Source: Streptococcus oralis subsp. tigurinus
Lineage (GTDB): Bacteria; Bacillota; Bacilli; Lactobacillales; Streptococcaceae
Assembly (NCBI RefSeq): GCF_002356415.1
Contig: NZ_AP018338.1
Coordinates: 372,001 to 436,000, forward strand
DNA: 64,000 nucleotides
Direction: 5' to 3'
A program made the translations under genes and the position numbers. Of this stretch, positions 18,960 to 26,796 are shown one piece after another. The notes beneath the pieces were generated by a model. That model did no database searches. It was not told the DNA's origin and saw nothing but the letters and a program-made list of their open reading frames with translations. The stretch's first letter is position 1; the number at the start of each line of letters is the position of its first letter.

Positions 18960-19195
18960 TAATTTGATGGGGAGATAGAGAAATCTCTTTTATCAATTTC
19001 TTATTTCTCAATGAGTAACGCTACCATTTAGGGTGAAAAATTGACAGTTGAGGAGATAGACTATAAAATAGACAAAAAGATATGTACTGTAGATGTAAGC
19101 TTACAAAAATTTATTTTAAGGAGCTACTTGATATGACAGGTACAGAAACATTTACAGTTCTTTCATCTGAGGACTTAGAACAAGTTTCAGGTGGT
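18947..19195 (+). repeat. Direct repeat block, copy 1 (promoter plus peptide leader)
   Basis: About 250 bases, from the right arm of the terminator through the ComE-type box and the peptide leader to the double glycine, are repeated with high identity at 20074-20324. The similarity stops sharply after the Gly-Gly codons: the leader is shared and the cargo differs. Confidence 0.85.
19023..19069 (+). promoter_or_regulatory. ComE-type box and promoter of the BriC-like gene
   Basis: Two imperfect direct repeats, ACCATTTAG (19023-19031) and ACAGTTGAG (19044-19052), are separated by 12 bases, the geometry of pneumococcal ComE binding sites. A TTGACA (19041-19046) overlaps the second repeat and is followed after 17 bases by TAAAAT (19064-19069), so a factor bound here would sit at the -35. 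Competence control is inferred from this match and from the known behaviour of briC. Confidence 0.8.
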
Positions 19196-19315
19196 GGCAT
19201 GATTTGGTTGGTTGATGATTATTATTGGAGTTGGCCTTATGCTTACAGCATTGCAACTGATTCAAGTACAATATGTACTAGAATGACTGGTTATGGTAAC
19301 GGAATTATACCTTAA
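19133..19315 (+). CDS. briC: BriC-like double-glycine peptide
   Basis: A 60-residue secreted-peptide precursor. Residues 1-21 are a typical double-glycine leader (TFTVLSSEDLEQVSGG), which is cut during export by ComA/BlpA-type peptidase transporters; the predicted 39-residue product begins GMIWLVDDYYW and is aromatic-rich with one cysteine. AAGGAG stands nine bases before the ATG at 19133; upstream frames lie in leader RNA or promoter. Position after accA, the ComE box and the leader match BriC, the competence-induced biofilm peptide of pneumococcus that has been linked to fatty acid synthesis. The mature sequence itself was not compared. No exporter gene lies in the window. Confidence 0.78.
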   Translation: MTGTETFTVLSSEDLEQVSGGGMIWLVDDYYWSWPYAYSIATDSSTICTRMTGYGNGIIP

Positions 19316-19341
19316 TGTTCTAATAATTTAAAGGGGTAAGT

Positions 19342-20067
19342 ATGAAAAAACTAGGGCATTTGGGAGTCTATACATCACTGGTATTTCTATCGGTTTATCT
19401 ACCAGAGTTGGGGATTATGCATTTAACTAAGTTTTTAGGATGGGGGATAGATGGCTATTCTATCTTTTTAACAGTTGAAGTAATAGCTCTTTTGCTATTA
19501 TTTATCTACTGGCTCCAAAAGAAAGAGATGCTCTATGTTTTTGAAAAAAAGGGTTCAAAGAAGTCAAAATTCTTTTACCTTGTAGTTGGTCTAGTGGCTA
19601 CTTATTTTGATCGTCAATTGGTGGATGCTTTTCAGTTACAGTTTCATCACCTAATTGATAACAAGTATATCTTTCAAGACCTTCTTTCGATTCTATACTC
19701 CAATGGTCAACCAACTTTTCTATCAACTGTTCTCAGTTTTAGTTTAACAGTAATCGTCGGACCTATATTAGAGGAACTGATTCATAGAGGGTACTTTATG
19801 AATACCTTCTTTCCCCAATCCAAGTACTATCTGGATGTTGTCCTATCTGCTCTTATCTTTGGACTTAGTCATTTAATCCTAACTCACCGAGATCCTATCA
19901 GTTTGATTATTTATAGTTTGGGCGGCCTCTTCTATGCCCTTGTCTACCGTTGGACAAAGAATCTAAAAATCACCATCCTGTGCCATAGTTTTTTCAACTT
20001 TCTCATTTATGCAAAACCTATTTGGATTTTTGTTTATAATTATGTCTATTATCATTTTTTTAGATAG
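19342..20067 (+). CDS. CPBP-family membrane protein 2
   Basis: A 241-residue CPBP-family protein with about six membrane segments. The core motifs are E144-E145-x3-R149, H177 in FGLSH and H215-x3-N219. It starts 26 bases after the BriC-like stop with an AAAGGGG site, so peptide and CPBP protein should be co-transcribed from the ComE-type promoter. This is the usual layout of a peptide and its immunity or processing protein. The C-terminal 40 residues are nearly identical to those of CPBP protein 3, which points to a recent duplication of the cassette. Confidence 0.88.
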   Translation: MKKLGHLGVYTSLVFLSVYLPELGIMHLTKFLGWGIDGYSIFLTVEVIALLLLFIYWLQKKEMLYVFEKKGSKKSKFFYLVVGLVATYFDRQLVDAFQLQFHHLIDNKYIFQDLLSILYSNGQPTFLSTVLSFSLTVIVGPILEELIHRGYFMNTFFPQSKYYLDVVLSALIFGLSHLILTHRDPISLIIYSLGGLFYALVYRWTKNLKITILCHSFFNFLIYAKPIWIFVYNYVYYHFFR

Positions 20068-20073
20068 TGGAAG

Positions 20074-20324
20074 TCAAACACTTTTTCTAATTTGATAGGA
20101 AGTTAGAGAAATCTTTTTTATCAATTTCTTGTTTTTCAATGAGTAAAGCTACCATTCAGGACGAAAAATTGACAGTTGAGGAGATAGACTATAAAATAGA
20201 CAAAAAAGATTTATACTGTAGATATAAGCTTACAAAAATTAATTTTAAGGATGTGCTTGCAACGGCAGGTACAGAAACATTTACAGTTCTTTCGTCTAAA
20301 GACTTAGAGCAAGTTTCAGGCGGT
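20074..20324 (+). repeat. Direct repeat block, copy 2
   Basis: Second copy of the block at 18947-19195. It has lost the left arm of the terminator hairpin and carries a one-base insertion in an A tract relative to copy 1. It also has ATG changed to ACG at the aligned peptide start. Confidence 0.85.
20151..20197 (+). promoter_or_regulatory. ComE-type box and promoter, second cassette
   Basis: ACCATTCAG (20151-20159), 12 bases, ACAGTTGAG (20172-20180); TTGACA (20169-20174), 17 bases, TAAAAT (20192-20197). The box is closer to the consensus than copy 1 (TTCAG against TTTAG), although the peptide gene behind it is broken. It may still drive CPBP gene 3. Confidence 0.78.
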
Positions 20325-20448
20325 CTTGCTATTTGGGAAAATGGTTGTGGTAGATGGGTTATATTATAGAAAATTTGCTCCCTATATGGGGCAAGGAGCA
20401 CTTAATTCTTATAGGGATGCTTGGAAGTACGGTTTCCAAGCAGGATAA
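20262..20448 (+). pseudogene. Decayed second double-glycine peptide gene
   Basis: Aligned to the BriC-like gene, the leader is intact (TFTVLSSKDLEQVSGG) but the start codon is ACG (20262) and the ribosome site has changed from AAGGAG to AAGGAT. After the double glycine the frame runs LAIWENGCGRWVIL and stops at 20369. One frame over, with a single base missing near 20356-20360, the reading continues as LYYRKFAPYMGQGALNSYRD and on to a stop at 20448. That would give a core of about 41 residues, normal for such peptides. Two independent lesions mark it as a pseudogene; a sequencing error could explain the frameshift only. Confidence 0.72.
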
Positions 20449-20465
20449 TCTTTCAAAAAAGAACG

Positions 20466-21188
20466 ATGAAAAACACAAAGAAACTAAGACAATTTGGAAT
20501 ATTTTTGCTTATTATTTTACTATCTACCTATTTACCGCAAATAATTGGTTTGTATGTGACGATAATTTTAGGGTTAGGCGCTGATGTCTACTCTCTTATT
20601 TTAACAATGGGATTAGTAGGAAGTTTCCTTCTATTAATTTGGTGGTTAAAAAAGAAAAAGATGCTCTTTATCTTTGAGAAAAAGAGCTGGAACTGGTCAA
20701 CTATCTTTTACTTGTTTGCATGTTATGTGGTTCATCAGATTCTCGGTAATTTTTGGGCACGTTTTGCTCATTTGATTAATCATAGGAATATTCATGATGT
20801 CTATTTTGCGGTGGTACTTTCAAATGGACAACCAACTGTTCTATCTACAGTTCTTAGTTTTATCTTAACAGTCGTTATTGGTCCTATTTTGGAAGAGACG
20901 CTTGATCGTGGGTATTTTATGAACACCTTCTTTACTAAGTCAAAGTTCTATTTAGATGTCATCTTATCAGGCCTTATCTTTGGACTTAGTCATTTGATCC
21001 TATCTCACCGAGACCCAATTAGTTTATTATATTATAGTCTGATTGGTCTCTTTTTTGCCCTTGTTTATCGTTCTACCGACAATCTGAGATTAACGATTCT
21101 CTGCCATAGTTTTTTTAACTTTCTCAATTATGCAAAACCTATCTGGATTTTTGTTTACAATTATATCTATTATCATTTTTTTAGATAG
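20466..21188 (+). CDS. CPBP-family membrane protein 3
   Basis: A 240-residue CPBP-family protein. Core motifs are E143-E144-x3-R148, H176 in FGLSH and H214-x3-N218. It is the closest paralogue of CPBP protein 2. The frame is open from 20421, but the ATG at 20466 matches the paralogue N-termini; its ribosome site is weak. It follows the decayed peptide gene, so the membrane protein has been kept while its peptide has been lost, as expected for immunity without production. Confidence 0.85.
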   Translation: MKNTKKLRQFGIFLLIILLSTYLPQIIGLYVTIILGLGADVYSLILTMGLVGSFLLLIWWLKKKKMLFIFEKKSWNWSTIFYLFACYVVHQILGNFWARFAHLINHRNIHDVYFAVVLSNGQPTVLSTVLSFILTVVIGPILEETLDRGYFMNTFFTKSKFYLDVILSGLIFGLSHLILSHRDPISLLYYSLIGLFFALVYRSTDNLRLTILCHSFFNFLNYAKPIWIFVYNYIYYHFFR

Positions 21189-21198
21189 TGGGAGGCAA

Positions 21199-21237
21199 AG
21201 AAAAAAGCGTTTGATAGCTGTCAAACACTTTTTCTTT
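21199..21237. terminator. Bidirectional terminator between CPBP gene 3 and nusB
   Basis: Stem AAAAAG-c-GTTTGA / TCAAAC-a-CTTTTT around a short loop, with A and T runs on both sides; it can end both the plus-strand CPBP transcript and the minus-strand nusB transcript. Confidence 0.82.
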
Positions 21238-21240
21238 TTA

Positions 21241-21660
21241 CTATTCTTCTGTTACAAACTGGCTGAGCAGTCCATTGATAAAACGGGCAGATTTTTGATC
21301 TGAGAAGTCCTTTGCAAGTTCGATAGCTTCATTAACAGCAACCAGCTGAGGGGTGTCAAATGAAGTGATTTCAAAGACTCCCAAGCGAAGGAGGTTTCTC
21401 TCCACGAGCGTTAAACGTTCGATGGTCCAACCTGCTTTTAAATGCTGTGTGATTTGCTTGTCTAGTTCTTCCTTTTTAGCTTGAACACCAGAAACTAGCT
21501 CTGTCAAAAAGGCTGGAAGTTGCACATCAGTATCTTCACGATCATGAGTATAGGCGAAACGACAAGCAGTTTCGACATCCGTACCGAACTCAAGGCTCAT
21601 GAGAGCTTGAAAAGCGCATTTACGGAGTTGGCGTCTAGATTCTAATAGTGGACTAGTCAT
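21241..21660 (-). CDS. nusB: Transcription antitermination factor NusB
   Basis: A 139-residue all-helical protein that with NusE (S10) binds boxA RNA and supports rRNA antitermination. The RRQLRKCAFQALMSLEF opening and the LVAVNEAIELAKDFSDQKSARFINGLL C-terminal helix are typical. The frame is open to a TTG at 21678. I prefer the ATG at 21660 because GAGGA stands eight bases before it and the N-terminus is then of normal length; this start overlaps the end of the Asp23-family gene by eight bases. Confidence 0.94.
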   Translation of the reverse strand: MTSPLLESRRQLRKCAFQALMSLEFGTDVETACRFAYTHDREDTDVQLPAFLTELVSGVQAKKEELDKQITQHLKAGWTIERLTLVERNLLRLGVFEITSFDTPQLVAVNEAIELAKDFSDQKSARFINGLLSQFVTEE

Positions 21661-22042
21661 TGAGGAAGTCCTCGTCAAATAGATCTTTCAATTCTGGTTT
21701 TGGTGTTTTATCTGGAACGATACCTGCAACGTGGATATTGATAGCAGCGAGTTCTACATCAGCCATATTGCGGACTGCATCTTTGACAGCTTTCTGGATC
21801 GCAACAGCTACCTTAGGAACTTTTACTCCGTACTCAAGGTAGAGATAGATATCTGCTGTGAGCTCTTCGTCCACGTTTTTAAGATAAACACCACGGCCAA
21901 GAGAAAGTTTTGAAAGGGTGTCAGATACTGATTTGTTTGAAAAAGAGTGTACACCCTCTACTTTTGCAGTAGCAATAGCAATGATTTTTTCAAGTACACG
22001 TGGGGCGATAACGATTTCGCCAAGTTGTTCTTCAATTCCCAT
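21653..22042 (-). CDS. Asp23/Gls24 family protein (YqhY-like)
   Basis: A 129-residue protein of the Asp23 (DUF322) family. In Bacillus the equivalent gene yqhY sits between accBC and nusB and its loss disturbs acetyl-CoA carboxylase, linking it to malonyl-CoA supply. Here it is directly upstream of nusB on the strand facing the FASII/acc operon, about 3.6 kb away. The core (ATAKVEGVHSFSN, then VYLKNVDEELTADIYLYLEYG) is intact. It follows efp by 21 bases and is likely in an efp-yqhY-nusB operon. Confidence 0.87.
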   Translation of the reverse strand: MGIEEQLGEIVIAPRVLEKIIAIATAKVEGVHSFSNKSVSDTLSKLSLGRGVYLKNVDEELTADIYLYLEYGVKVPKVAVAIQKAVKDAVRNMADVELAAINIHVAGIVPDKTPKPELKDLFDEDFLND

Positions 22043-22063
22043 AGAATGACCTCTTTCTAGAGA

Positions 22064-22624
22064 TTAGGCACGAGAAACGTAAGTTCCTTCTGCAGTGTTG
22101 ATAACGAGTTTTTGTCCTGCTTCGATGAAGTCTGGAACGTTTACGACAAGTCCAGTTTCCATCGTTGCTGGTTTACCAGAACCTGTAACAGTAGCACCTT
22201 TGATAGATGGTTGAGTTTCTGCAACTGTCAATTCAACAGTAGTAGGAACTGTGACACCAATCACTTCAGTTCCGTAGAATTGGATCTTCACATCTGAGTT
22301 TTCAAGGATGTAAAGCAATTCGTTTTCAACGTTGACTACAGGGATTTCGTATTGGTCGTAAGTTTCTGTATTCATGAAGTAGGCTGTGTCATCCATTTTG
22401 TACAAGTATTGAGCTGGGACAGTCTCGATAATAGCTTGTTCAAATTTTTCCTCTGGACGGTAGCTTGTGTCAAATGTAGAACCAGTACGGACATCACGCA
22501 ATTTCATACGCATGATCGTGTTTCCTTTACCTGGTTTGTGGTGGCTAGCTTCCAAAACGCGGATCAATTTTCCGTCAGCTGTTTCAAAGGTCATACCAGC
22601 CTTTAATTTACTTGCTTCAATCAT
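22064..22624 (-). CDS. efp: Translation elongation factor P
   Basis: A 186-residue three-domain OB/KOW protein that relieves ribosome stalling at polyproline. The domain I loop KPGKG (residues 30-34) carries the tip lysine K33 that is modified in other bacteria. Length and the C-terminal [21 protein letters not shown] ending are normal. It has its own promoter at 22659-22687 and an AGAGG site. Confidence 0.96.
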
Positions 22625-22658
22625 GTTTTTACCTCTTTAATAAAATAATTTACTCTTT

Positions 22659-22687
22659 ATTGTACCATAAAAGACAACATTACTCAA
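22659..22687 (-). promoter_or_regulatory. efp promoter
   Basis: Minus-strand TTGAGT (22682-22687), 17-base spacer, TACAAT (22659-22664), with an extended -10 TGG. Confidence 0.75.
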
Positions 22688-22705
22688 ATGTCAGAAGGAG
22701 CTTAA

Positions 22706-23833
22706 TTAGTTGACTGGTACGATATTTCCATCTTCGTCTTTGGTAACGAGGACGTATTTTCCATCGACTTCGATGTAAAAATTCTTGCTGGCAGTTTGTC
22801 CAGTATTTTGAGCCTGTGCTTGATTTTGGACTTGTTGGCTGAATTGACCACCCAGAGTTTGGCCAAGATTCATGCCCATAAACATGTTCATCCCATTGCC
22901 ATTTCCTTCGTTGGCAGCTGCAGCAATAAGCGCTTCGTTGCGAGCACGGCGTTCTTCGATTTCAATCGTGTTGTACTTCATTGCCACCAGCTCACTATCA
23001 AGCTTGCGAACGATATCAAGACTTTCTTGGTCGTAGCTGAGGTCTTCAAGCAAGATATTAGTTGCTTCAATTCCGTAGAGGCCTGTCCAAACCTTGTTGA
23101 CCTCTTGTTTAGCGAGTTCGTTAAAGGTATCTTGGTTGGCATTGAGGCTATAGATATCAACCTTGTTTTCGTTGGTATATTTGGCAATGGCAATTGCGAT
23201 TTTTGGTGCGATATTTTGACGGAGCGTTCCTTGAGCAACATCCTGAAGAGTATATGGTTGGCTATCTGTAATTTGCTGACTAACAGAGCTCACATAGAAG
23301 AGAACTGGATCCGCGATTTTTACATCAAACAAGCCATAGAAACGGATGTTGAGCAGTTGTTGGTAACGTTCACTGAAATATTCGACCGCATTTTGTGTGC
23401 CGAACTTATTGCCCGCGATAGGTTGCATGCGGATAAAGATAATTTCCTGTTGGGTGATGACTTGTCCACCGAAAGAGAAACGATTTTTAAAGTTTTCCCA
23501 AGTACCTTTTAAGCCACCTTTTTCAAGGAGCCAAGCGTTATCACCAGCTTGCCATTCGTGGTTACCAGCTTCGAGGACGTCGCCAAGGAAGGTACCGTTA
23601 TTTACCAAAACAGCGCTATAGCCTTGAGGAACGATAACCACACTGCCGTCCGACAAGAGGCCTGTATTTTGATTGCTGTGACGAGAACGTCCATCGGGGT
23701 CTTTTGTGAGTAATTGTCCCTTGATGGCCAAGGCATCGCCAGAGACATTGTCTGGAAGGACAATGGCTTCCTTGAATTTACTGTCATTAAAACTATTTAA
23801 GCCTGCTGATAAGGCTGCACGTATAAATCCCAT
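22706..23833 (-). CDS. SPFH-domain protein (YdjI-like)
   Basis: A 375-residue protein of the SPFH/'virion core' group related to Bacillus YdjI. Residues 40-330 form the SPFH-type region (VVIVPQGYSAVLVNNG, then the long ITQQEIIFIRM stretch), ending in a helical part with a Gln/Asn-rich tail (residues 325-350). There is no signal peptide. YdjI acts with membrane stress proteins in Bacillus. Here the partner is the TIM44-like gene eight bases upstream, with which it must be co-transcribed. Confidence 0.8.
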   Translation of the reverse strand: MGFIRAALSAGLNSFNDSKFKEAIVLPDNVSGDALAIKGQLLTKDPDGRSRHSNQNTGLLSDGSVVIVPQGYSAVLVNNGTFLGDVLEAGNHEWQAGDNAWLLEKGGLKGTWENFKNRFSFGGQVITQQEIIFIRMQPIAGNKFGTQNAVEYFSERYQQLLNIRFYGLFDVKIADPVLFYVSSVSQQITDSQPYTLQDVAQGTLRQNIAPKIAIAIAKYTNENKVDIYSLNANQDTFNELAKQEVNKVWTGLYGIEATNILLEDLSYDQESLDIVRKLDSELVAMKYNTIEIEERRARNEALIAAAANEGNGNGMNMFMGMNLGQTLGGQFSQQVQNQAQAQNTGQTASKNFYIEVDGKYVLVTKDEDGNIVPVN

Positions 23834-23841
23834 AATTCCTC

Positions 23842-24798
23842 CTAATTATATAGTTCGTCTTCATCCACAACATCGTAGGTATCGAGTACCCATTGGTTTG
23901 GACTGCGTGTTAATTCAGCACCGCAATAGTCACATTTGCTAATAGCTGATATTTTCAGTGGCGCGCCACAGTTTGGACAGTGGTCGCTGACGGCATCCTC
24001 TTGAACAGTTGATTCAGTTTGGCTACCGTGTTTGCGAATAAAGTTCAATTGATACACGGTGAAGAGATCTTTTTTAGGATCTCCTTCAAGTACACGACGA
24101 CTCTCATCGTCAATGACATAGTCCCGCAAGGTAGACGATAGGATTACTACTAAGGTATCGTTTCCGTCAGGATTTTCAATGAACTCCTTGATGCGAACAT
24201 TTTCGATACACACTTTCTCTAAAACATTGGTTGTTTTAGCACGAATATGGTCCTCAAGTTGGGTACTGTGTTGAGAGTAGAGACTGGTACTTTCCAAAGC
24301 GCGGACAGAGTTCCAATTTTTCTCAGTCCAGGCAACCTGCAATTTAAGGTAGACTTCCTTAACCCAAGATGTGAAGGCTTCCGCGTCAAAGTTTGGATCC
24401 CCATATTTCACACGACTAATGGCCAGTGTGTTATGTTCAACTCGACGATGGAGCGTTTGAGAATCATTACTAGTGTAGGTTGAACTCGAATCTCCAGACT
24501 TATTCTGCAAGGATTTGACGATAACAACTAGTATGATTCCTCCGACTAATATGAACATAAATCCTAGATAGGGAGAGCTAGCAGAACTGTCAGAGGATGA
24601 TCCATATCCAGAGCGGTAGTAGTGGTAGGATGAGCCACCAGAACGACTTCCACCTCCACTTGAGCGGCTACTACTTCTGGAGCTACTGCGGCTGCTCCCT
24701 CCACTTCTGGAATGTCCGACACCCGCATCAACGATTTGAGGCACGGATAGAAAAACAAGTAATAAACAGGTCATTAAAAGAGCGTAAAACTTTTTCAT
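23842..24798 (-). CDS. TIM44-like membrane protein with zinc ribbon
   Basis: A 318-residue protein. Residues 1-25 are a signal peptide or first membrane segment. Residues 28-75 are a Ser/Arg/Gly-rich low-complexity stretch. A membrane helix follows (about 78-98), then a TIM44-like domain (about 130-250), and at the end a zinc ribbon with C-x2-C (CPNC) and C-x2-C (CDYC). The Ser/Gly stretch should lie outside the membrane and the rest inside. A GGGG site precedes the ATG. The pairing with an SPFH gene suggests a membrane-organisation or stress role; the exact function is unknown. Confidence 0.72.
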   Translation of the reverse strand: MKKFYALLMTCLLLVFLSVPQIVDAGVGHSRSGGSSRSSSRSSSRSSGGGSRSGGSSYHYYRSGYGSSSDSSASSPYLGFMFILVGGIILVVIVKSLQNKSGDSSSTYTSNDSQTLHRRVEHNTLAISRVKYGDPNFDAEAFTSWVKEVYLKLQVAWTEKNWNSVRALESTSLYSQHSTQLEDHIRAKTTNVLEKVCIENVRIKEFIENPDGNDTLVVILSSTLRDYVIDDESRRVLEGDPKKDLFTVYQLNFIRKHGSQTESTVQEDAVSDHCPNCGAPLKISAISKCDYCGAELTRSPNQWVLDTYDVVDEDELYN

Positions 24799-24897
24799 GT
24801 GTCCCCTAACTATATGATTGAAAAGGTAGAATTCTGAATTCGAATGATTATTAAACTATTTAATAACCTTTAAAAATAATCTGATATATACTAGGCG

Positions 24898-25293
24898 TTA
24901 TTTACTAGCATTTAGCTTCTTTATGGAATGGCGTTCGATGAGCCATCCCACAATCCATCCTATTGCTAGCAAGTAATTTTCAAAAGCACCGATAGCATTT
25001 ACAGGAGAGTGATACTCCATATAATTGAGTAAGTGATTTGTTCCTATTCCAATTCCGCCAATAATGAGAGCAAGAAGTGCGATTCGTAGATAGAACCAAT
25101 CGTATTTAATATTGATAGCGAGAATAATAATCAATACAGCTAAATTCCATATTCCAATTTCTCGTTGCCAACCAGCAGATATTCCGTACCCGGAGTGGCT
25201 TCCCATGTACGATGGAAAGAAAATTTGTAGTATAGAAGCGCCTAACATAGCGATGATGACTAAGACAAATAGCAATCGTAAAAATTTGTTCAT
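24898..25293 (-). CDS. Small membrane protein of unknown function
   Basis: A 131-residue protein with four predicted membrane helices (about residues 5-25, 45-62, 68-90, 100-118) and a basic C-terminus. A short loop between the first two helices is rich in Gly, Ser and Tyr (GSHSGYGISAGW). I do not recognise the family with certainty; the W-x-REIG...WN segment recalls small DUF6790-type proteins. A GGAG site stands before the ATG. It lies between the gatCAB operon and the TIM44-like gene on the same strand. Confidence 0.6.
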   Translation of the reverse strand: MNKFLRLLFVLVIIAMLGASILQIFFPSYMGSHSGYGISAGWQREIGIWNLAVLIIILAINIKYDWFYLRIALLALIIGGIGIGTNHLLNYMEYHSPVNAIGAFENYLLAIGWIVGWLIERHSIKKLNASK

Positions 25294-25350
25294 TTATTCT
25301 CCTTGTCTCATTCTCGTCTTAAAAGTAGAAAAAAGTGTATAAAGAGTAAA

Positions 25351-26796
25351 TTACTCACTTTCTTTCAACTTGGCCAATTCCTGTGCAAGGAGTTTAAGGG
25401 CAACTTGTGGATTGGCTTGGCCTTTGGTTGCCTTCATAAGGAATCCTGTGAAGGCCTTGTCTGCGTTGCGTTTGCCTGACTTGAAGTCGGCAACGGCAGC
25501 TTCGTTATCCGCAAAGACTTGATGGATGATTGGAATCAGAACATCTGGATCAGAGATTTGCACCAAGCCTGCTTTTTCCACGTATTCACGCGCGCCACCG
25601 CCATTTTTAGCCAGGTGGACAAAGACCTTCTTGGCAATCTTAGAAGAGATAGTACCATCTTCGATGATGGAAATCATTTCTACCAAGTTTTCTGGTGTCA
25701 ATTCGATTTGTTCTAGTGTTTTACCTTCGGCGTTCAAGAACTGAGCAACTTCACCTTGGAGCCAGTTAGAAACTTGTTTGGCATCGCCACCGAGTGCAAC
25801 AGCTTTTTCAAAGAAGTCAGAAGTGACCTTATTTGCAGTCAACTGACTAGCATCGTAGTCTGACAAGCCAAGGTCAGCAACGTAGCGTGCACGGCGTTCC
25901 TTTGGAAACTCTGGCAGTTCAGTACGCATTTCCTCAATCCACTCATCTGAGATTTCAAAGAGTGGGAGGTCTGGTTCTGGGAAGTAGCGGTAGTCTGCAG
26001 CGCCTTCCTTAACACGCATGAGGATGGTTGCTTTGTTGGCTTCATCGTAACGGCGTGTTTCTTGGCGAATTTGACCACCTGAGCGAAGAATTTCAGCTTG
26101 GCGTTGAACTTCGTATTCAAGACCCTTACGGACGTTAGAGAAGGAGTTGAGGTTTTTCAACTCAGTCTTGGTACCGAATTTTTCTTGACCATAAGGACGA
26201 AGGGAGATATTGGCATCCACACGCATAGAACCTTCTTCCATCTTAACGTCAGAAATGCCAGCGTACTGGATGACTTCCTTGAGGGCTGTTAGATAAGCAT
26301 AGGCTTCTTCAGGAGAACGCATGTCCGCTTCAGATACAATCTCAATCAAAGGCACCCCTTGGCGGTTGAGGTCAACATAAGAGTAGCCATCTGTACCGTG
26401 GGTGTTTTTACCAGCATCTTCTTCCAAGTGAGCGCGCTCGATACCGATTTTCTTAGTCGTACCGTCTTCTAGCTCCACTTCAATCCAACCATTATAACCG
26501 ATCGGCTCATCAAACTGAGAAATTTGGTAGGCTTTTGGATTATCAGGGTAGAAGTAGTTCTTGCGGTCAAAGTGCATCTTTTTGTGGATGTCCATGTTGA
26601 GGGCAAGAGCTGCCTTGATACCAGCATCGACAACACCTTTATTGAGAACCGGAAGTACTCCTGGGAAAGACCAGTCAATCACGTTAGTGTTGGCATTTTG
26701 GTCATTTCCAAAGTGAGCAGAAGTAGGTGAGAAGATTTTTGAATTGGTGTTGAGCTCTACGTGGACTTCAAGTCCAATGACTGTTTCAAAGTTCAT
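25351..26796 (-). CDS. gatB: Asp-tRNA(Asn)/Glu-tRNA(Gln) amidotransferase subunit B
   Basis: A 481-residue subunit that binds mischarged tRNA and activates it with ATP. The N-terminal [16 protein letters not shown], the cradle domain ([19 protein letters not shown]) and the C-terminal YqeY-like tail ([17 protein letters not shown]) are complete. It overlaps the gatA stop by one base. With gatC and gatA it supplies Gln-tRNA(Gln), as needed in Firmicutes without GlnRS. Confidence 0.97.
   Translation of the reverse strand: MNFETVIGLEVHVELNTNSKIFSPTSAHFGNDQNANTNVIDWSFPGVLPVLNKGVVDAGIKAALALNMDIHKKMHFDRKNYFYPDNPKAYQISQFDEPIGYNGWIEVELEDGTTKKIGIERAHLEEDAGKNTHGTDGYSYVDLNRQGVPLIEIVSEADMRSPEEAYAYLTALKEVIQYAGISDVKMEEGSMRVDANISLRPYGQEKFGTKTELKNLNSFSNVRKGLEYEVQRQAEILRSGGQIRQETRRYDEANKATILMRVKEGAADYRYFPEPDLPLFEISDEWIEEMRTELPEFPKERRARYVADLGLSDYDASQLTANKVTSDFFEKAVALGGDAKQVSNWLQGEVAQFLNAEGKTLEQIELTPENLVEMISIIEDGTISSKIAKKVFVHLAKNGGGAREYVEKAGLVQISDPDVLIPIIHQVFADNEAAVADFKSGKRNADKAFTGFLMKATKGQANPQVALKLLAQELAKLKESE

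Noticed and set aside
18050..21240. Insertion sequence or phage origin of the CPBP/peptide island
   Set aside because: No transposase, integrase or terminal repeats are seen; the direct repeats are internal cassette duplications.
22796..23512. 238-residue open frame on the plus strand
   Set aside because: It is antisense to the SPFH gene, has no ribosome site and no family features; the minus-strand gene has clear domain structure and operon context.
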